Assembly (NCBI RefSeq): GCF_007677725.1
Contig: NZ_VEDF01000004.1
Span: 248,001-312,000, forward strand
Source: Pseudomonas sp. URMO17WK12:I11
Lineage (GTDB): Bacteria > Pseudomonadota > Gammaproteobacteria > Pseudomonadales > Pseudomonadaceae
Direction: 5' to 3'
DNA: 64,000 nt
Shown here: one piece after another, positions 8,856 to 17,765 of the stretch
Layout: every line of letters starts with the position of its first letter
Numbering within the stretch: position 1 is the stretch's first letter
Program-made: the position numbers and the translations under genes
The notes under the pieces: generated by a model
Told to the model about the DNA's origin: nothing
Seen by the model: only the letters and a program-made list of their open reading frames with translations
Database searches by the model: none

Positions 8856-9797
8856 ATGATGCCACTGTCTGATTCTCTGTCCTGGTACACCATGCAACTG
8901 ACCCGTCACGTCGATGCCAACGCCCCGCTGTGCGCGCTCATCCGCCGCCTTGCCGAACGCCCGGGGTTCGTCCCAACCCACCTGCCTCAGGTGCAAGTGC
9001 TGAGTTGGGACCACTATGTAGCCAGCAGCCCGCAAATCTACGAGCCGAGCCTGATGATCCTGGCGCAGGGCAGCAAGCTGGCGCGCCTGGGGCCGCGCAC
9101 CCTGGAGTACGGTGCGGGGCATTACCTGGTGCAGGCCCTGTCGGTGCCGTTCATGTGCGAAACCTTCGCCACCGCCGATGTACCGCTGCTGGGTGTGGCA
9201 GTGGACATCGACCGTGGTGTGCTGGGCGAATTGGTGCAGAGCATGGGCCTGGCCCCCGATGCTGTGGTACAGGCGCAGACGCCACAGTCGATGACCTCGG
9301 CGGCGCTGGATGCGCCGATGCGCGCATCGGTCGAGCGCCTGCTGCAGTGTCTGCAAGACCCGGTGGACGCCAAAGTCCTGGGGCCGGCGCGCGTGCGTGA
9401 AGTGCTCTACACCGCACTGCGCGGACCGCAAGCTGGGGCGCTGCGCGCGCTGGTCGAGCAGCAGGGTCACTTTGCACGAATTGGCGCGGCACTCATGCAC
9501 CTGCGCGAGCATTACGCCGAACCCTTGAGCGTCGAGGCCCTGGCAGCGTGTGCGAACATGAGTGTCTCGACCTTCCATGAGCACTTCAAGCGCTGCACCG
9601 ACATGGCGCCAATGCAGTATGTCAAGCGCCTGCGCCTGCTCAAGGCCCAACAGATGCTGATCGGCGAAGGCTTGGGCGTGGCGCAGACGGCGCATCGAGT
9701 GGGCTACCAGAGCACCTCGCAGTTCAGCCGCGAGTACAAGCGCCAGTTCGCGCGCAGCCCCGGCGACGAACTGTCGTACCAGAGCCTGCCGGTGTGA
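8856..9797 (+). CDS. AraC-family activator, YqhC-like
   Basis: The 313-residue protein has the AraC_N (PF06719-like) sensor at about residues 20–180 (YEPSLMILAQGSKLARLG) and a C-terminal helix-turn-helix pair ending VGYQSTSQFSREYKRQFARSPGDE. This family regulates adjacent aldehyde reductases in response to aldehydes, which matches the divergent dehydrogenase gene. The start is uncertain: ATGs occur at 8856, 8859 and 8892, none with a good ribosome site, and the one at 8892 would also leave the domain intact. Confidence 0.85.
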   Translation: MMPLSDSLSWYTMQLTRHVDANAPLCALIRRLAERPGFVPTHLPQVQVLSWDHYVASSPQIYEPSLMILAQGSKLARLGPRTLEYGAGHYLVQALSVPFMCETFATADVPLLGVAVDIDRGVLGELVQSMGLAPDAVVQAQTPQSMTSAALDAPMRASVERLLQCLQDPVDAKVLGPARVREVLYTALRGPQAGALRALVEQQGHFARIGAALMHLREHYAEPLSVEALAACANMSVSTFHEHFKRCTDMAPMQYVKRLRLLKAQQMLIGEGLGVAQTAHRVGYQSTSQFSREYKRQFARSPGDELSYQSLPV

Positions 9798-9803
9798 GCC
9801 GCC

Positions 9804-10352
9804 TCAGGCGTCGCCCAGCGGCCATTGCGCCAGTGGCCAATACCGCCCTTTGCGCGATTCGTAAAGGGTGAACACCCGGGCATCGAGGAAGAATTCCGGT
9901 GCTACCCCCGCTTCGGGCGCCTGGTGGCGGAAGTCGCGCGACAAGGTCAGGTGCGGGCGATACTCGCGGCCCTGCTCGCCAAAGCCCATCGGCAGCAGTG
10001 CCTGTTGCAAGGCGTAGACCAACTGGCGCAGGGCAGCTGGCGTTTCCTGCGCCTCCAGCGCCAGCACGCCGGCGCGTTGCCAGCTGTTCAACCGGTCGAG
10101 CACCAGGCGAAGTGGCGCTTGCGGGCGCGTGAGGGTATCGACTGCGGCGCAAATCGCCGGTACCTGCGCGGCGTCTACGTCCCCCAGAAACAGCAAGGTC
10201 AGGTGGAAGTTTTCGCTAGGCACCGGCTTGCCGCTGCGCAGGTTCAGACCACGCCGCCAGTGGGCGATGGCGCGGCGCTGGCTATCGCTGACCGGCAAGG
10301 CGAAGAACAGCCGTTTGAACGGGGCGCCACTGGCGCGGATGGCCTGGATCAT
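9804..10352 (-). CDS. thpR: RNA 2',3'-cyclic phosphodiesterase (2'-5' RNA ligase family)
   Basis: The 182-residue protein has the two HxT motifs that define the 2H phosphoesterase fold, His50-Leu-Thr52 (HLTLLFLG) and His134-Leu-Thr136 (HLTLSRD), at the expected spacing. ThpR opens 2',3'-cyclic phosphates on RNA and can ligate tRNA halves in vitro; its physiological role is unclear. It ends 7 bases from the stop of the AraC gene, convergently, so the two transcripts probably overlap. GGAG precedes the ATG. Confidence 0.9.
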   Translation of the reverse strand: MIQAIRASGAPFKRLFFALPVSDSQRRAIAHWRRGLNLRSGKPVPSENFHLTLLFLGDVDAAQVPAICAAVDTLTRPQAPLRLVLDRLNSWQRAGVLALEAQETPAALRQLVYALQQALLPMGFGEQGREYRPHLTLSRDFRHQAPEAGVAPEFFLDARVFTLYESRKGRYWPLAQWPLGDA

Positions 10353-10509
10353 AGGAACTCCATTGCGTGAAACGTTTGCGCTCGCTAGCCGGTCATGCCC
10401 GCAAATCGCCCCGGCTCAACGTAACAATATGTACAAACTGCCCCCATGATTGTTTATGCTGGCGGGCTTACGCCATGGCGCATGGCCATTTTTCGACAAG
10501 TAAACGTCC

Positions 10510-11409
10510 ATGAAAATTGCACTCGTACTGATCTTCGTTCTCTCGATCGCCTACGTTCACCTGCGCGGTCGGGTACGCCACAAGTTGACCCGCCAGCTGG
10601 GCGATCACTCAAGCTTCCTGGCGCCGGTCAACAGCTTTCTGTACCTGTTTTCCAAACACCCGGCCAAGCCCTACTTGCCCGTCGAGGCCTTCCCCGAGCT
10701 GCAGCCGCTCCAGGAGCACTGGCAGGAAATTCGCGCCGAAGCGCAGCAGTTGCTGCACGTCGGCGAGATCAAGAAATCCGACAACTACGACGACGTGGGT
10801 TTCAACTCGTTCTTCAAGACCGGCTGGAAGCGCTTTTATCTGAAGTGGTACGGCGAGAGCCACCCCTCGGCGATGACCCTGTGCCCGCGCACCACCGAGC
10901 TGCTGCAAGGCATCGGCACGGTCAAGGCGGCGATGTTCGCCACCTTGCCGCCGGGGGCCAAGCTGGTGCGCCACCGTGACCCATACGCAGGGTCGTACCG
11001 TTTCCATCTGGGCCTGGACACGCCCAATGACGATGGCTGCTATATCGACGTGGACGGCGAAAAGTATTCGTGGCGCGATGGCGAGGGTGTGGTGTTCGAT
11101 GAAACCTACATTCACTATGCGGCCAACACCACCGAGCACAATCGCATCATCCTGTTCTGCGACATCGAGCGGCCGCTCAAGTACCGCTGGGCCACCGCCT
11201 TCAACCGCTGGTTCAGCCGCAATGTCATGGCCGCCGCAGCAGCGCCCAACGACGCCGGCGACAAGACCGGTGCGATCAATCGTCTATTCACCCGCATCTA
11301 CCGCATACGCGAACGCGGCAAGGCGTTGAAGAAGCGCAATCGCATGCGTTACTACCTGGAAAAGTGGCTGGTGGTAGCGGCATTGATAGTGCTGTTCATC
11401 TACATCTGA
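10510..11409 (+). CDS. lpxO: Lipid A 2-hydroxylase (aspartyl/asparaginyl beta-hydroxylase fold)
   Basis: The 299-residue protein begins with a membrane anchor (about residues 2–20) and ends with a second hydrophobic segment (about 282–299). Between them is a 2-oxoglutarate/Fe(II) oxygenase domain with the His-x-Asp ligands in LVRHRDPYAGSYRFHLGL and a distal His in HYAANTTEHNRI. LpxO hydroxylates the secondary 2-position acyl chain of lipid A at the inner membrane, changing outer-membrane packing and peptide resistance. A GNAT gene starts 17 bases after its stop. Confidence 0.88.
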   Translation: MKIALVLIFVLSIAYVHLRGRVRHKLTRQLGDHSSFLAPVNSFLYLFSKHPAKPYLPVEAFPELQPLQEHWQEIRAEAQQLLHVGEIKKSDNYDDVGFNSFFKTGWKRFYLKWYGESHPSAMTLCPRTTELLQGIGTVKAAMFATLPPGAKLVRHRDPYAGSYRFHLGLDTPNDDGCYIDVDGEKYSWRDGEGVVFDETYIHYAANTTEHNRIILFCDIERPLKYRWATAFNRWFSRNVMAAAAAPNDAGDKTGAINRLFTRIYRIRERGKALKKRNRMRYYLEKWLVVAALIVLFIYI

Positions 11410-11426
11410 TGGTTCGAGGAAGCGCC

Positions 11427-11996
11427 ATGATCGACATTCGCCCCATGACGCCCGATGACTTCGAGCGTTTCTGGCCCACCTTGCAGGCAGTCGTCCAGGC
11501 CCGCGAAACCTACGCGCTCGATCCCGAGCTCGACTTCGCCCAGGCGCGCCGGCTGTGGCTTGAACTGCCGCTGCACACGCTGGTAGCCGAAGAGGACGGT
11601 GAGCTGCTGGGCTCGTATTACCTCAAGGCCAATGCGGCGGGACCCGGGGCCCATGTCGGCAACTGTGGCTATATGGTCTGCGCCGCTGCCCAGGGCCGCG
11701 GGGTGGCACGGCTGATGTGCGAACACTCACAGAAACTGGCACGCCAGGAAGGCTTCCTGGCGCTGCAGTTCAACAGCGTGGTCGCCAGCAACGAAGTGGC
11801 CGTGGCGCTGTGGAACAAGCTGGGCTTCGAGACGGTGGGTCGGCTGCCCAAGGCCTATCGCCATGCCCGCCTGGGCCTGGTCGACTGTCTGGTGATGTAC
11901 AAATGGCTTGCCGATGCGCCGGTGGTGGAGACGCCTGCGTTGCTGATCGGGCGCAACAATATCGAAGCGCGGGTTTCGCGCCGCCGCGGGCGCTAG
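11427..11996 (+). CDS. GNAT-family N-acetyltransferase
   Basis: The 189-residue protein has the GNAT core: VCAAAQGRGVARLMCEHSQ is the acetyl-CoA pyrophosphate loop (R/Q-x-x-G-x-G/A) near residue 90, followed by FNSVVASNEVAVALWNKLGFE. The substrate is unknown. The ATG at 11427 is preceded by GAGGAA and lies 17 bases after lpxO, so the two are probably cotranscribed. The C-terminal 15 residues are basic (RVSRRRGR), which is unusual but not diagnostic. Confidence 0.85.
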   Translation: MIDIRPMTPDDFERFWPTLQAVVQARETYALDPELDFAQARRLWLELPLHTLVAEEDGELLGSYYLKANAAGPGAHVGNCGYMVCAAAQGRGVARLMCEHSQKLARQEGFLALQFNSVVASNEVAVALWNKLGFETVGRLPKAYRHARLGLVDCLVMYKWLADAPVVETPALLIGRNNIEARVSRRRGR

Positions 11997-12017
11997 GACG
12001 TGTAGCAGCTGCCTGGC

Positions 12018-12053
12018 CTGCCCCGCCGCCGTGCGAGACGAGCGGTGGGGCAG
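12018..12053. terminator. Bidirectional terminator-like hairpin
   Basis: Arms at 12018–12029 and 12042–12053 pair over 12 bases with one G·U. The hairpin lies between the convergent GNAT gene (+) and the outer-membrane protein gene (−). No U-tract follows on either strand. Confidence 0.5.
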
Positions 12054-12071
12054 TGCCTCAGGCATCCAGCA

Positions 12072-12818
12072 TCAGAACGCCATGCCGACTTTGAAGCCAA
12101 ACTCGTCACGCTTGAGCTTGGTATTGTCGGCTACCGGCGAATCTTCATCGAGCTTGTATTCGGTCCGGGTGTAGTAGACGCCGGCCTGCAGCGGCAACGC
12201 GCCTTGCTGGTTCATCAGCAGGGTCACTTCGGCATATGGGTTGGTACGGTCTTTCAGGTCCACCGTATCGCTGCCGAAATCGTCGACCTTGAGGCGGGCG
12301 CGGCCATCGATGGTGTGACGTGCGCCGACTTCAACGCGCAGGGTCGAGGCGTCGAACTGATGGTTGTAGCCCAGCGCCGCCTTGGCGAACGGCGACTTGT
12401 AGGTCAGCTTGGTATCCAGGTCGTTGATCTCTGGCTCGAAACGCGTCCAGCTGTAGCCGCCACCCACGGTGACGTCGACGAAATTACGCGCATCCAACGC
12501 CGCACGCCAGCCCAGGTCCAGGTCGGCTTGCGCTTCCTTGAGCTTGTCGTCGTTTTTCTTGCCGTACTTGGCCTCTGCGCCAATCTGGTAGATGAACCCG
12601 GACTCGGCGGTCATCTTGTTGCCGAAGGTGGCGAACAGACCACCTTGGCCCAGATGCTCCTTATCCGACTCACTGCCGCCTTCGAACTTGAACTTATTGT
12701 AAGCACCCAGCAGACCAACGCTGAACAGCGGGTCGGTGCTTGGCGCGGCATGGGCGAGGATTGGCGAGCTGACCAGAGCGAGCAGGCCGGCGTGACGCAG
12801 CAGGTTGCGAGCGAACAT
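12072..12818 (-). CDS. Outer-membrane beta-barrel protein, function unknown
   Basis: The 248-residue protein starts with a Sec signal peptide (MFARNLLRHAGLLALV, cleavage near AHA-AP) and continues as alternating polar/aromatic strands with charged turns. It ends EFGFKVGMAF with the C-terminal Phe recognised by the BAM machinery. About eight to ten strands are plausible. I recognise no specific family beyond an OmpW/OmpX-like size class. The ATG at 12818 was preferred to one at 12848 because GGAGA lies about nine bases upstream and the signal peptide then starts normally. Confidence 0.75.
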   Translation of the reverse strand: MFARNLLRHAGLLALVSSPILAHAAPSTDPLFSVGLLGAYNKFKFEGGSESDKEHLGQGGLFATFGNKMTAESGFIYQIGAEAKYGKKNDDKLKEAQADLDLGWRAALDARNFVDVTVGGGYSWTRFEPEINDLDTKLTYKSPFAKAALGYNHQFDASTLRVEVGARHTIDGRARLKVDDFGSDTVDLKDRTNPYAEVTLLMNQQGALPLQAGVYYTRTEYKLDEDSPVADNTKLKRDEFGFKVGMAF

Positions 12819-13058
12819 ACGAATACAGTCTCCATGACAGTAAGACAAATGACTAACGAGCGCTTCGAGGCGAACCTCGGCGAAAAAGTTCGGTTAAATT
12901 CACGAGAAATTCACGAAATTTTCATTAGCTACTCAGCGGCGCGCCGCTGGGTCGGAGGTTTCGTGCTTGATCAAGCTAGGAAAGGGCTACCAACAATGAA
13001 ACAAAAGTTATAAGATAACGTTTCATTTGACATCAATTCCTGCCTGCGACCCACTTCC

Positions 13059-14225
13059 ATGACCAGCGCCTCAGCGACTCCCACCCTGCTCCACCAGCGC
13101 CTGCAAAGCATCGACGCCCTGCGCGGACTGGTGATCGTGTTCATGTTGCTCGATCACGTACGCGAAACCTTCTTCCTGCATCGCCAGGTTGGCGACCCGA
13201 TGGCGATAGATGCCACCGACCCCACGCTGTTTTTCAGCCGCACGCTGGCGCACCTGTGCGCTCCGGTGTTCGTCCTGCTGACCGGGCTGTCGGCCTGGTT
13301 GTACGGCGAGAAGCACCAGGGCCGCAGCGATGTCTCGGCGTTTCTGTTCAAGCGCGGGCTGTTCCTGGTGGTGCTGGAATTTACCTTGGTGAATTTTGCC
13401 TGGACGTTCCAGCTGCCACCGAGCGTGGTGTACATGCAGGTGATCTGGGCCATTGGCGTCAGCATGATCGCGTTGTCAGTGCTGGTGTGGCTGCCGCGCA
13501 CGGCATTGCTGGTGCTCGGCGCGCTGATCATCGCCGGGCATAACCTGCTCGACGGCGTGCATTTTGGCGTGGGTTCGGCCATGCATGTGCCATGGGCGAT
13601 CCTGCATGACCGCGGCTGGTTGCAGGTTTCCGAAGGCCTGCGCCTGCGTACCTCCTACCCAGTGTTGCCGTGGATCGGCGTAATCGCCCTGGGTTATGCC
13701 CTTGGCCCATGGTTCGCCCGGGGCAGCCAGCCGGCCCAGCGCCAGCATCGGCTGTTGCTGGCCGGATTGCTGGCGTTGTGCGGTTTCGTCGCACTGCGCC
13801 TGTACAACGGCTACGGCGAAGCGCCCTGGAGCGCCTACCCGAGCATCACGCAAACGCTGATGAGCTTTTTCAATATCACCAAATACCCGCCATCGCTGCT
13901 GTTCCTGGCACTCACCCTGGGTTGCGGCCTGCTGCTGCTGCGTGGTTTCGAGCGCGCGGGCGCGGCGCGCTGGATCAGCGTGCTGGCGGTGTTCGGCGCC
14001 GCACCGATGTTCTTCTACTTGCTGCACCTGTACGTGCTCAAACTGTTGTACCTGGCGTGCGTGGCGCTGTTTGGCCTCAATCAAGGTGCCTATTTCGGCT
14101 TTGAGGGCATTGGCGCGGTCTGGTTGGCGGCAGTCGCGCTAGCGGCAGCGCTATACCTGCCGGTGCGCTGGTTCGCCCAGCTCAAGGGCCGTCGCCGCGA
14201 CATCGCCTGGCTCAAGTACTTCTGA
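13059..14225 (+). CDS. DUF1624/heparan-alpha-glucosaminide N-acetyltransferase-like membrane protein
   Basis: The 388-residue inner-membrane protein has about ten hydrophobic segments and opens with the family signature RLQSIDALRGLVIVFMLLDHVRE, followed by a conserved stretch around LCAPVFVLLTGLSAWLYG. The family (PF07786, related to acyltransferase 3/YeiB) transfers acyl groups across membranes in characterised members; the bacterial substrate is unknown. It is divergent from the outer-membrane barrel gene with a 240-base intergenic region. Confidence 0.8.
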   Translation: MTSASATPTLLHQRLQSIDALRGLVIVFMLLDHVRETFFLHRQVGDPMAIDATDPTLFFSRTLAHLCAPVFVLLTGLSAWLYGEKHQGRSDVSAFLFKRGLFLVVLEFTLVNFAWTFQLPPSVVYMQVIWAIGVSMIALSVLVWLPRTALLVLGALIIAGHNLLDGVHFGVGSAMHVPWAILHDRGWLQVSEGLRLRTSYPVLPWIGVIALGYALGPWFARGSQPAQRQHRLLLAGLLALCGFVALRLYNGYGEAPWSAYPSITQTLMSFFNITKYPPSLLFLALTLGCGLLLLRGFERAGAARWISVLAVFGAAPMFFYLLHLYVLKLLYLACVALFGLNQGAYFGFEGIGAVWLAAVALAAALYLPVRWFAQLKGRRRDIAWLKYF

Positions 14226-14263
14226 TTTAGCGTTTTGCCCCGGCGAGCGGATGGTCTACCATG

Positions 14264-14442
14264 CGGCCGCCGGTTTCCATCACGGAATCAAAAGGGAATC
14301 CCAGGCCCGCCCCAGGCGCGCCAATCGGAACTGCCCCCGCAACTGTAGGTGCCGAGCCTGCTCCATCGATGCCACTGGGTCTATTGCCCTGGGAAGGCCG
14401 GAGCCGGGCGAGGACGCACCAGTCAGGAGACCTGCCGGCCTA
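14264..14442 (+). promoter_or_regulatory. Cobalamin (AdoCbl-type) riboswitch
   Basis: The leader contains the conserved B12-box elements in order: AAAGGGAAT near 14291, the core ACTGCCCCCGCAACTGT at 14330–14346, GCCGAGCC, GCCACTGGG, CTGGGAAGGCCG, and the closing CAGGAGACCTGCC near 14424. Terminal GCCGG segments at both ends can form P1. Binding of cobalamin normally reduces expression of import or synthesis genes. Downstream, a GCCGCTG/CAGCGGC hairpin at 14484–14503 and a pyrimidine patch near 14526 that could pair with AGGAG at 14547–14551 suggest control of translation; that part is inference. Confidence 0.93.
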
Positions 14443-14562
14443 CATTCACCAACCGGCGGGGTGTCCGGGATGGTCATCGGTGTGCCGCTGCGCCAGCAGC
14501 GGCGTGGCGATGCCTGTCCGTGCGTTCCTCCCCAGAACTGCCCGATAGGAGATCCCCCGAAC

Positions 14563-14604
14563 ATGTCTTCGCAACTCGCCCCCGTTCCAGCGGCGCGCCC
14601 ATGA
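14563..14604 (+). CDS. 13-residue leader ORF or deletion relic after the cobalamin riboswitch
   Basis: The short ORF encodes MSSQLAPVPAARP. It has AGGAG 11 bases upstream and its stop overlaps the permease start as ATGA. It is therefore positioned to couple translation of the permease to ribosome access under riboswitch control. It could instead be the fused ends of genes lost from this spot, since the operon lacks the expected binding protein and receptor. No family resemblance can be claimed at this length. Confidence 0.4.
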   Translation: MSSQLAPVPAARP

Positions 14605-15614
14605 GAGCGCTGCTCTACAGCCTGCTTGCCGTGCTGGCGTTACTGGCGGCCGTGCTGGCCGGCACCGCCATTGGCGAAACCCGACTGGCGCCCAGCGTGG
14701 TTTACCACGTGCTGGCCAATCACCTGTGGCAGGCCGGTTACCCGGTCGACCCCATTGATGCCGGGATCGTCTGGAACTACCGCCTGACCCGTTCGCTGGT
14801 GGCCGCAGCCTGTGGCGCGGGCCTGGCGATCTGCGGGGTGATTCTGCAGGCGCTCTTGCGCAATCCGTTGGCCGAACCTTACTTGCTGGGTTTGTCGGCC
14901 GGGGCCTCGACGGGCGCGGTGCTGGTCGGCCTGCTGGGCCTGGGCAGCTTCGCCCTGAGCATGTCAGGCGGCGCCTTTATCGGCGCCCTGGCGGCCTTCG
15001 CCCTGGTACTGGTCCTGGCGCGCGCCGCCGGCTCTGGTGCCAACAACGCGCAGGTGATCCTTGCCGGTATCGCCGGCTCGCAGTTGTTCAACGCCCTTAC
15101 CGCCTTTCTCATCACCAAGTCGGCCACTGCCGAGCAGGCCCGGGGCATTCTGTTCTGGCTGCTGGGCAACCTCAGCGGGGTGCGCTGGCCATCGGTGTGG
15201 TTGGCGCTGCCAGTGGCAGTGCTGGGCTTGCTGGTGTGCCTGTGGCATCGCCGGGCGCTGGACGCCTTTACCTTCGGCAGTGACTCGGCAGCCTCGCTAG
15301 GCATTGCCGTGCGCCGCACGCAATTGCTGTTGATCAGCTGCGCAGCGCTGGTCACGGCGGTGATGGTGTCGATCGTCGGTGCCATCGGCTTCGTCGGCCT
15401 GGTCATTCCGCACGCCCTGCGGCTGTTGCTCGGCCCCGGCCACAACCGTCTGCTGCCCGCCAGTGCACTGGGCGGGGCGTTGTTTCTGATCGCCGCAGAC
15501 AGCCTGTCGCGTACGCTGATCGCTGGCCAGGTGATCCCGGTGGGCGTGGTCACGGCGCTGCTCGGCGCGCCGGTGTTCGCCCTGATCCTGATCAGCCGCC
15601 GGGGGTGCCCATGA
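14601..15614 (+). CDS. FecCD-family ABC permease, probable cobalamin/corrinoid importer
   Basis: The 337-residue protein has about ten membrane segments and the family motifs RLTRSLVAAACGAGLAICG, LLRNPLAEPYLLGLSAGAS, and IGFVGLVIPHALRLLLGPGH. FecCD/BtuC permeases form the inner-membrane channel for siderophores, heme or B12. The upstream cobalamin riboswitch makes a corrinoid substrate the best inference. The start overlaps the 13-codon ORF and its stop overlaps the ATPase gene. No BtuF-like binding protein is encoded nearby. Confidence 0.88.
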   Translation: MRALLYSLLAVLALLAAVLAGTAIGETRLAPSVVYHVLANHLWQAGYPVDPIDAGIVWNYRLTRSLVAAACGAGLAICGVILQALLRNPLAEPYLLGLSAGASTGAVLVGLLGLGSFALSMSGGAFIGALAAFALVLVLARAAGSGANNAQVILAGIAGSQLFNALTAFLITKSATAEQARGILFWLLGNLSGVRWPSVWLALPVAVLGLLVCLWHRRALDAFTFGSDSAASLGIAVRRTQLLLISCAALVTAVMVSIVGAIGFVGLVIPHALRLLLGPGHNRLLPASALGGALFLIAADSLSRTLIAGQVIPVGVVTALLGAPVFALILISRRGCP

Positions 15615-16399
15615 CCGTCATGCAGCACCTGCAACCTGCACCACTGGCCTGTCGCGGCTTGAGCCTGCAACTGGCCGGCAATAGCGTGCTGTGCAACGTC
15701 GAGCTGAGCCTGATGCCCGGGGAAACCCTGGCCATCGTCGGCCCCAATGGCTCGGGCAAGTCGTCGTTGCTCAAACTGCTGGCCGGCTTGCGCAGCCCCA
15801 GTGCTGGCAGCATCCAGCTGCTCGGCCAGTCCCTGGCAGGCCTGCCGCGCCGGCGCGTGGCGCAGGCCCTGGCGCTGGTCGAGCAGCACGCCGACACCCT
15901 CGATGCGATCAGCGTTTACGATGCCGTCGCTTTGGGCCGCACGCCGTGGTTATCGGCCCTGGCGCCGTTCTCACGGGAAGACCGCGCCATCGTCGAGCAA
16001 GCCCTGCTCGACCTGGATGCCGAGCACCTGCGAGCCCGTCTTTGGAGCTCGCTGTCCGGCGGCGAGCGCCAGCGCGTGCACATCGCCCGCGCCCTGGCCC
16101 AGCGCCCCCAGGTGCTGTTGCTCGATGAGCCGACCAACCATCTGGACATCCAACATCAGCTGAGCCTGCTGCAACAGGTACAGGCACTGGCAGTGACCAC
16201 GCTGGTGGCGCTGCACGATCTGAACCAAGCGCTGACCTGCGACCGCGTCGCCGTGCTCGACAAAGGCCACCTGGTCGCGCTCGGTACGCCGCACCAGGTG
16301 CTGACGCCCGAGCGCCTGCTGAGCACGTTCGGTGTGCATGCCCATTATCTGACCGACCCGTACGACGGCGCGCGCATCCTGCGTTTCCGCGCCCCCTGA
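15611..16399 (+). CDS. ABC transporter ATPase, FecE/BtuD type
   Basis: The 262-residue ATPase has Walker A GPNGSGKSS, the signature LSGGERQRVHIARAL, Walker B VLLLDEPTNHLD and the switch His in ALHDLNQAL. It pairs with the preceding permease: its ATG at 15611 overlaps the permease stop (ATGA). The best-supported role is powering corrinoid import at the inner membrane, from the riboswitch. A GTG at 15605 is in frame but less likely. Confidence 0.9.
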   Translation: MTVMQHLQPAPLACRGLSLQLAGNSVLCNVELSLMPGETLAIVGPNGSGKSSLLKLLAGLRSPSAGSIQLLGQSLAGLPRRRVAQALALVEQHADTLDAISVYDAVALGRTPWLSALAPFSREDRAIVEQALLDLDAEHLRARLWSSLSGGERQRVHIARALAQRPQVLLLDEPTNHLDIQHQLSLLQQVQALAVTTLVALHDLNQALTCDRVAVLDKGHLVALGTPHQVLTPERLLSTFGVHAHYLTDPYDGARILRFRAP

Positions 16400-16415
16400 A
16401 TAGGAACCCCACGCC

Positions 16416-17765
16416 ATGCCGTTGCGCCCCGCCCTCTTGCTGTTAGCCGTTCCACTCAGTGGCCTGGCGCCACTAGCCTGCGCGGAGTCAGCGCAGTCAC
16501 AGAGCAATGGGCTGGTAGAAGACAGCAGCTGGAGCCTGTTGAACCGTACGGTGTTCGACCAGCGCGACTACCGCCATGGTGGCCGCAATGGCAGCGCGCG
16601 CAATGCCTACAAACCGCGCAGCGAGCGCAACGGCATGGCCGAGGAATGGGGTTACGGGCTGATGGGCACGCTGCAGTCCGGCTTCACCCAGGGGCTGATC
16701 GGGGTAGGCGTCGATGCCCACGCCTACCTTGGCCTGCGTCTGGACAGCGGTGGCGGGCGCGCTGGCAAGGCACGGCTGTTGGCATTGGATAACGAAGGGC
16801 ATCCCAAGCGTGAATACAGCCGCGCGGGCGCGGCGTTGAAATTGCGCCTGTCCAACACGGTGCTGTCCTACGGCGAACAACGGATCAAGACACCGGTGTT
16901 CAGTTCGTCTGATAGCCGTCTGCTGCCAGAAACCTTTACCGGGGTATTTCTCACCAGCAACGAAGTCGACAAACTCAAGCTGGTCGCCGGCCATTTCACC
17001 GAAAATACCGACCGTAACGCTTCCAGCCACGACCAGGGGTTCGTGGTGAACTATTCCGACGCTCGCCAAGGCGACAGCTTCGATCTCGCCGGCCTGGTCT
17101 GGAGCCCGAGCGCGGCGTTCAGCGCCAGCCTGTACAGCTCGCGCTATGCCGACACCTGGAATCAGCACTACCTGGGCAGCACCTTCAGCCACGCTCTAGA
17201 CGAGAAGCAGAGCCTGAGCCTGGACCTGAATCTGTATCGCACCACCGACACCGGCAAGGCGCTGTCCGGGCGCATCGACAACACCACCTGGAGCCTGATC
17301 TCACGCTATACCCATGGGCCTCACGGGTTCAGCCTGGGGTGGCAGCAGGTCGATGGCAACACGCCGTTCGATTACGCGTCGCGCGGGGCGATCTACCTGG
17401 GCAACGCCGTGCAGCTGTCCGACTTCAATGCGCCGAACGAGAAATCCTGGCAAGCTCGCTACGACCTCGACATGGGCGGCTACGGCGTGCCGGGGCTGAG
17501 CCTGAGCGCCCTGTACGTACGCGGTTTCGCCATCGACGGCAGCCATGTCGATCCTGCTGGCGGCTACGCCTACTTGGGTTATGGCCAGGGTGGCAAGCAC
17601 TGGGAGCGCGACTTCGAAGCCCGCTATGTGGTGCAAAGCGGCAAGGCCAAGGGCACCACGTTCTCGCTGCGCCACAACCTGCACCGGGGCAACACGGCGC
17701 AGGCGGAGCTGGATTCGGACCAGCTGCGCCTGGCCGTGGAATGGCCGCTGTCAGGCGCTTTCTGA
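16416..17765 (+). CDS. OprD-family outer-membrane porin
   Basis: The 449-residue protein has a signal peptide (about residues 1–24, cleavage near LACAES) and the OprD N-terminal hallmark LVEDSSWSLLNRTVFDQRDY. It continues as an 18-stranded barrel pattern and ends LAVEWPLSGAF. OprD porins admit amino acids, aromatic acids or other small anions. It starts 17 bases after the ATPase stop with GGAAC upstream, so it appears to belong to the cobalamin-riboswitch operon, where a BtuB receptor would be expected. Corrinoids are normally too large for such porins, so its substrate may be a precursor or unrelated. Confidence 0.85.
   Translation: MPLRPALLLLAVPLSGLAPLACAESAQSQSNGLVEDSSWSLLNRTVFDQRDYRHGGRNGSARNAYKPRSERNGMAEEWGYGLMGTLQSGFTQGLIGVGVDAHAYLGLRLDSGGGRAGKARLLALDNEGHPKREYSRAGAALKLRLSNTVLSYGEQRIKTPVFSSSDSRLLPETFTGVFLTSNEVDKLKLVAGHFTENTDRNASSHDQGFVVNYSDARQGDSFDLAGLVWSPSAAFSASLYSSRYADTWNQHYLGSTFSHALDEKQSLSLDLNLYRTTDTGKALSGRIDNTTWSLISRYTHGPHGFSLGWQQVDGNTPFDYASRGAIYLGNAVQLSDFNAPNEKSWQARYDLDMGGYGVPGLSLSALYVRGFAIDGSHVDPAGGYAYLGYGQGGKHWERDFEARYVVQSGKAKGTTFSLRHNLHRGNTAQAELDSDQLRLAVEWPLSGAF

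Noticed and set aside
8712..9695. N-terminal extension of the alcohol dehydrogenase frame to about 678 residues
   Set aside because: The extension runs antisense through the AraC gene and has no recognisable domain, while the ATG at 8711 gives a full-length dehydrogenase.
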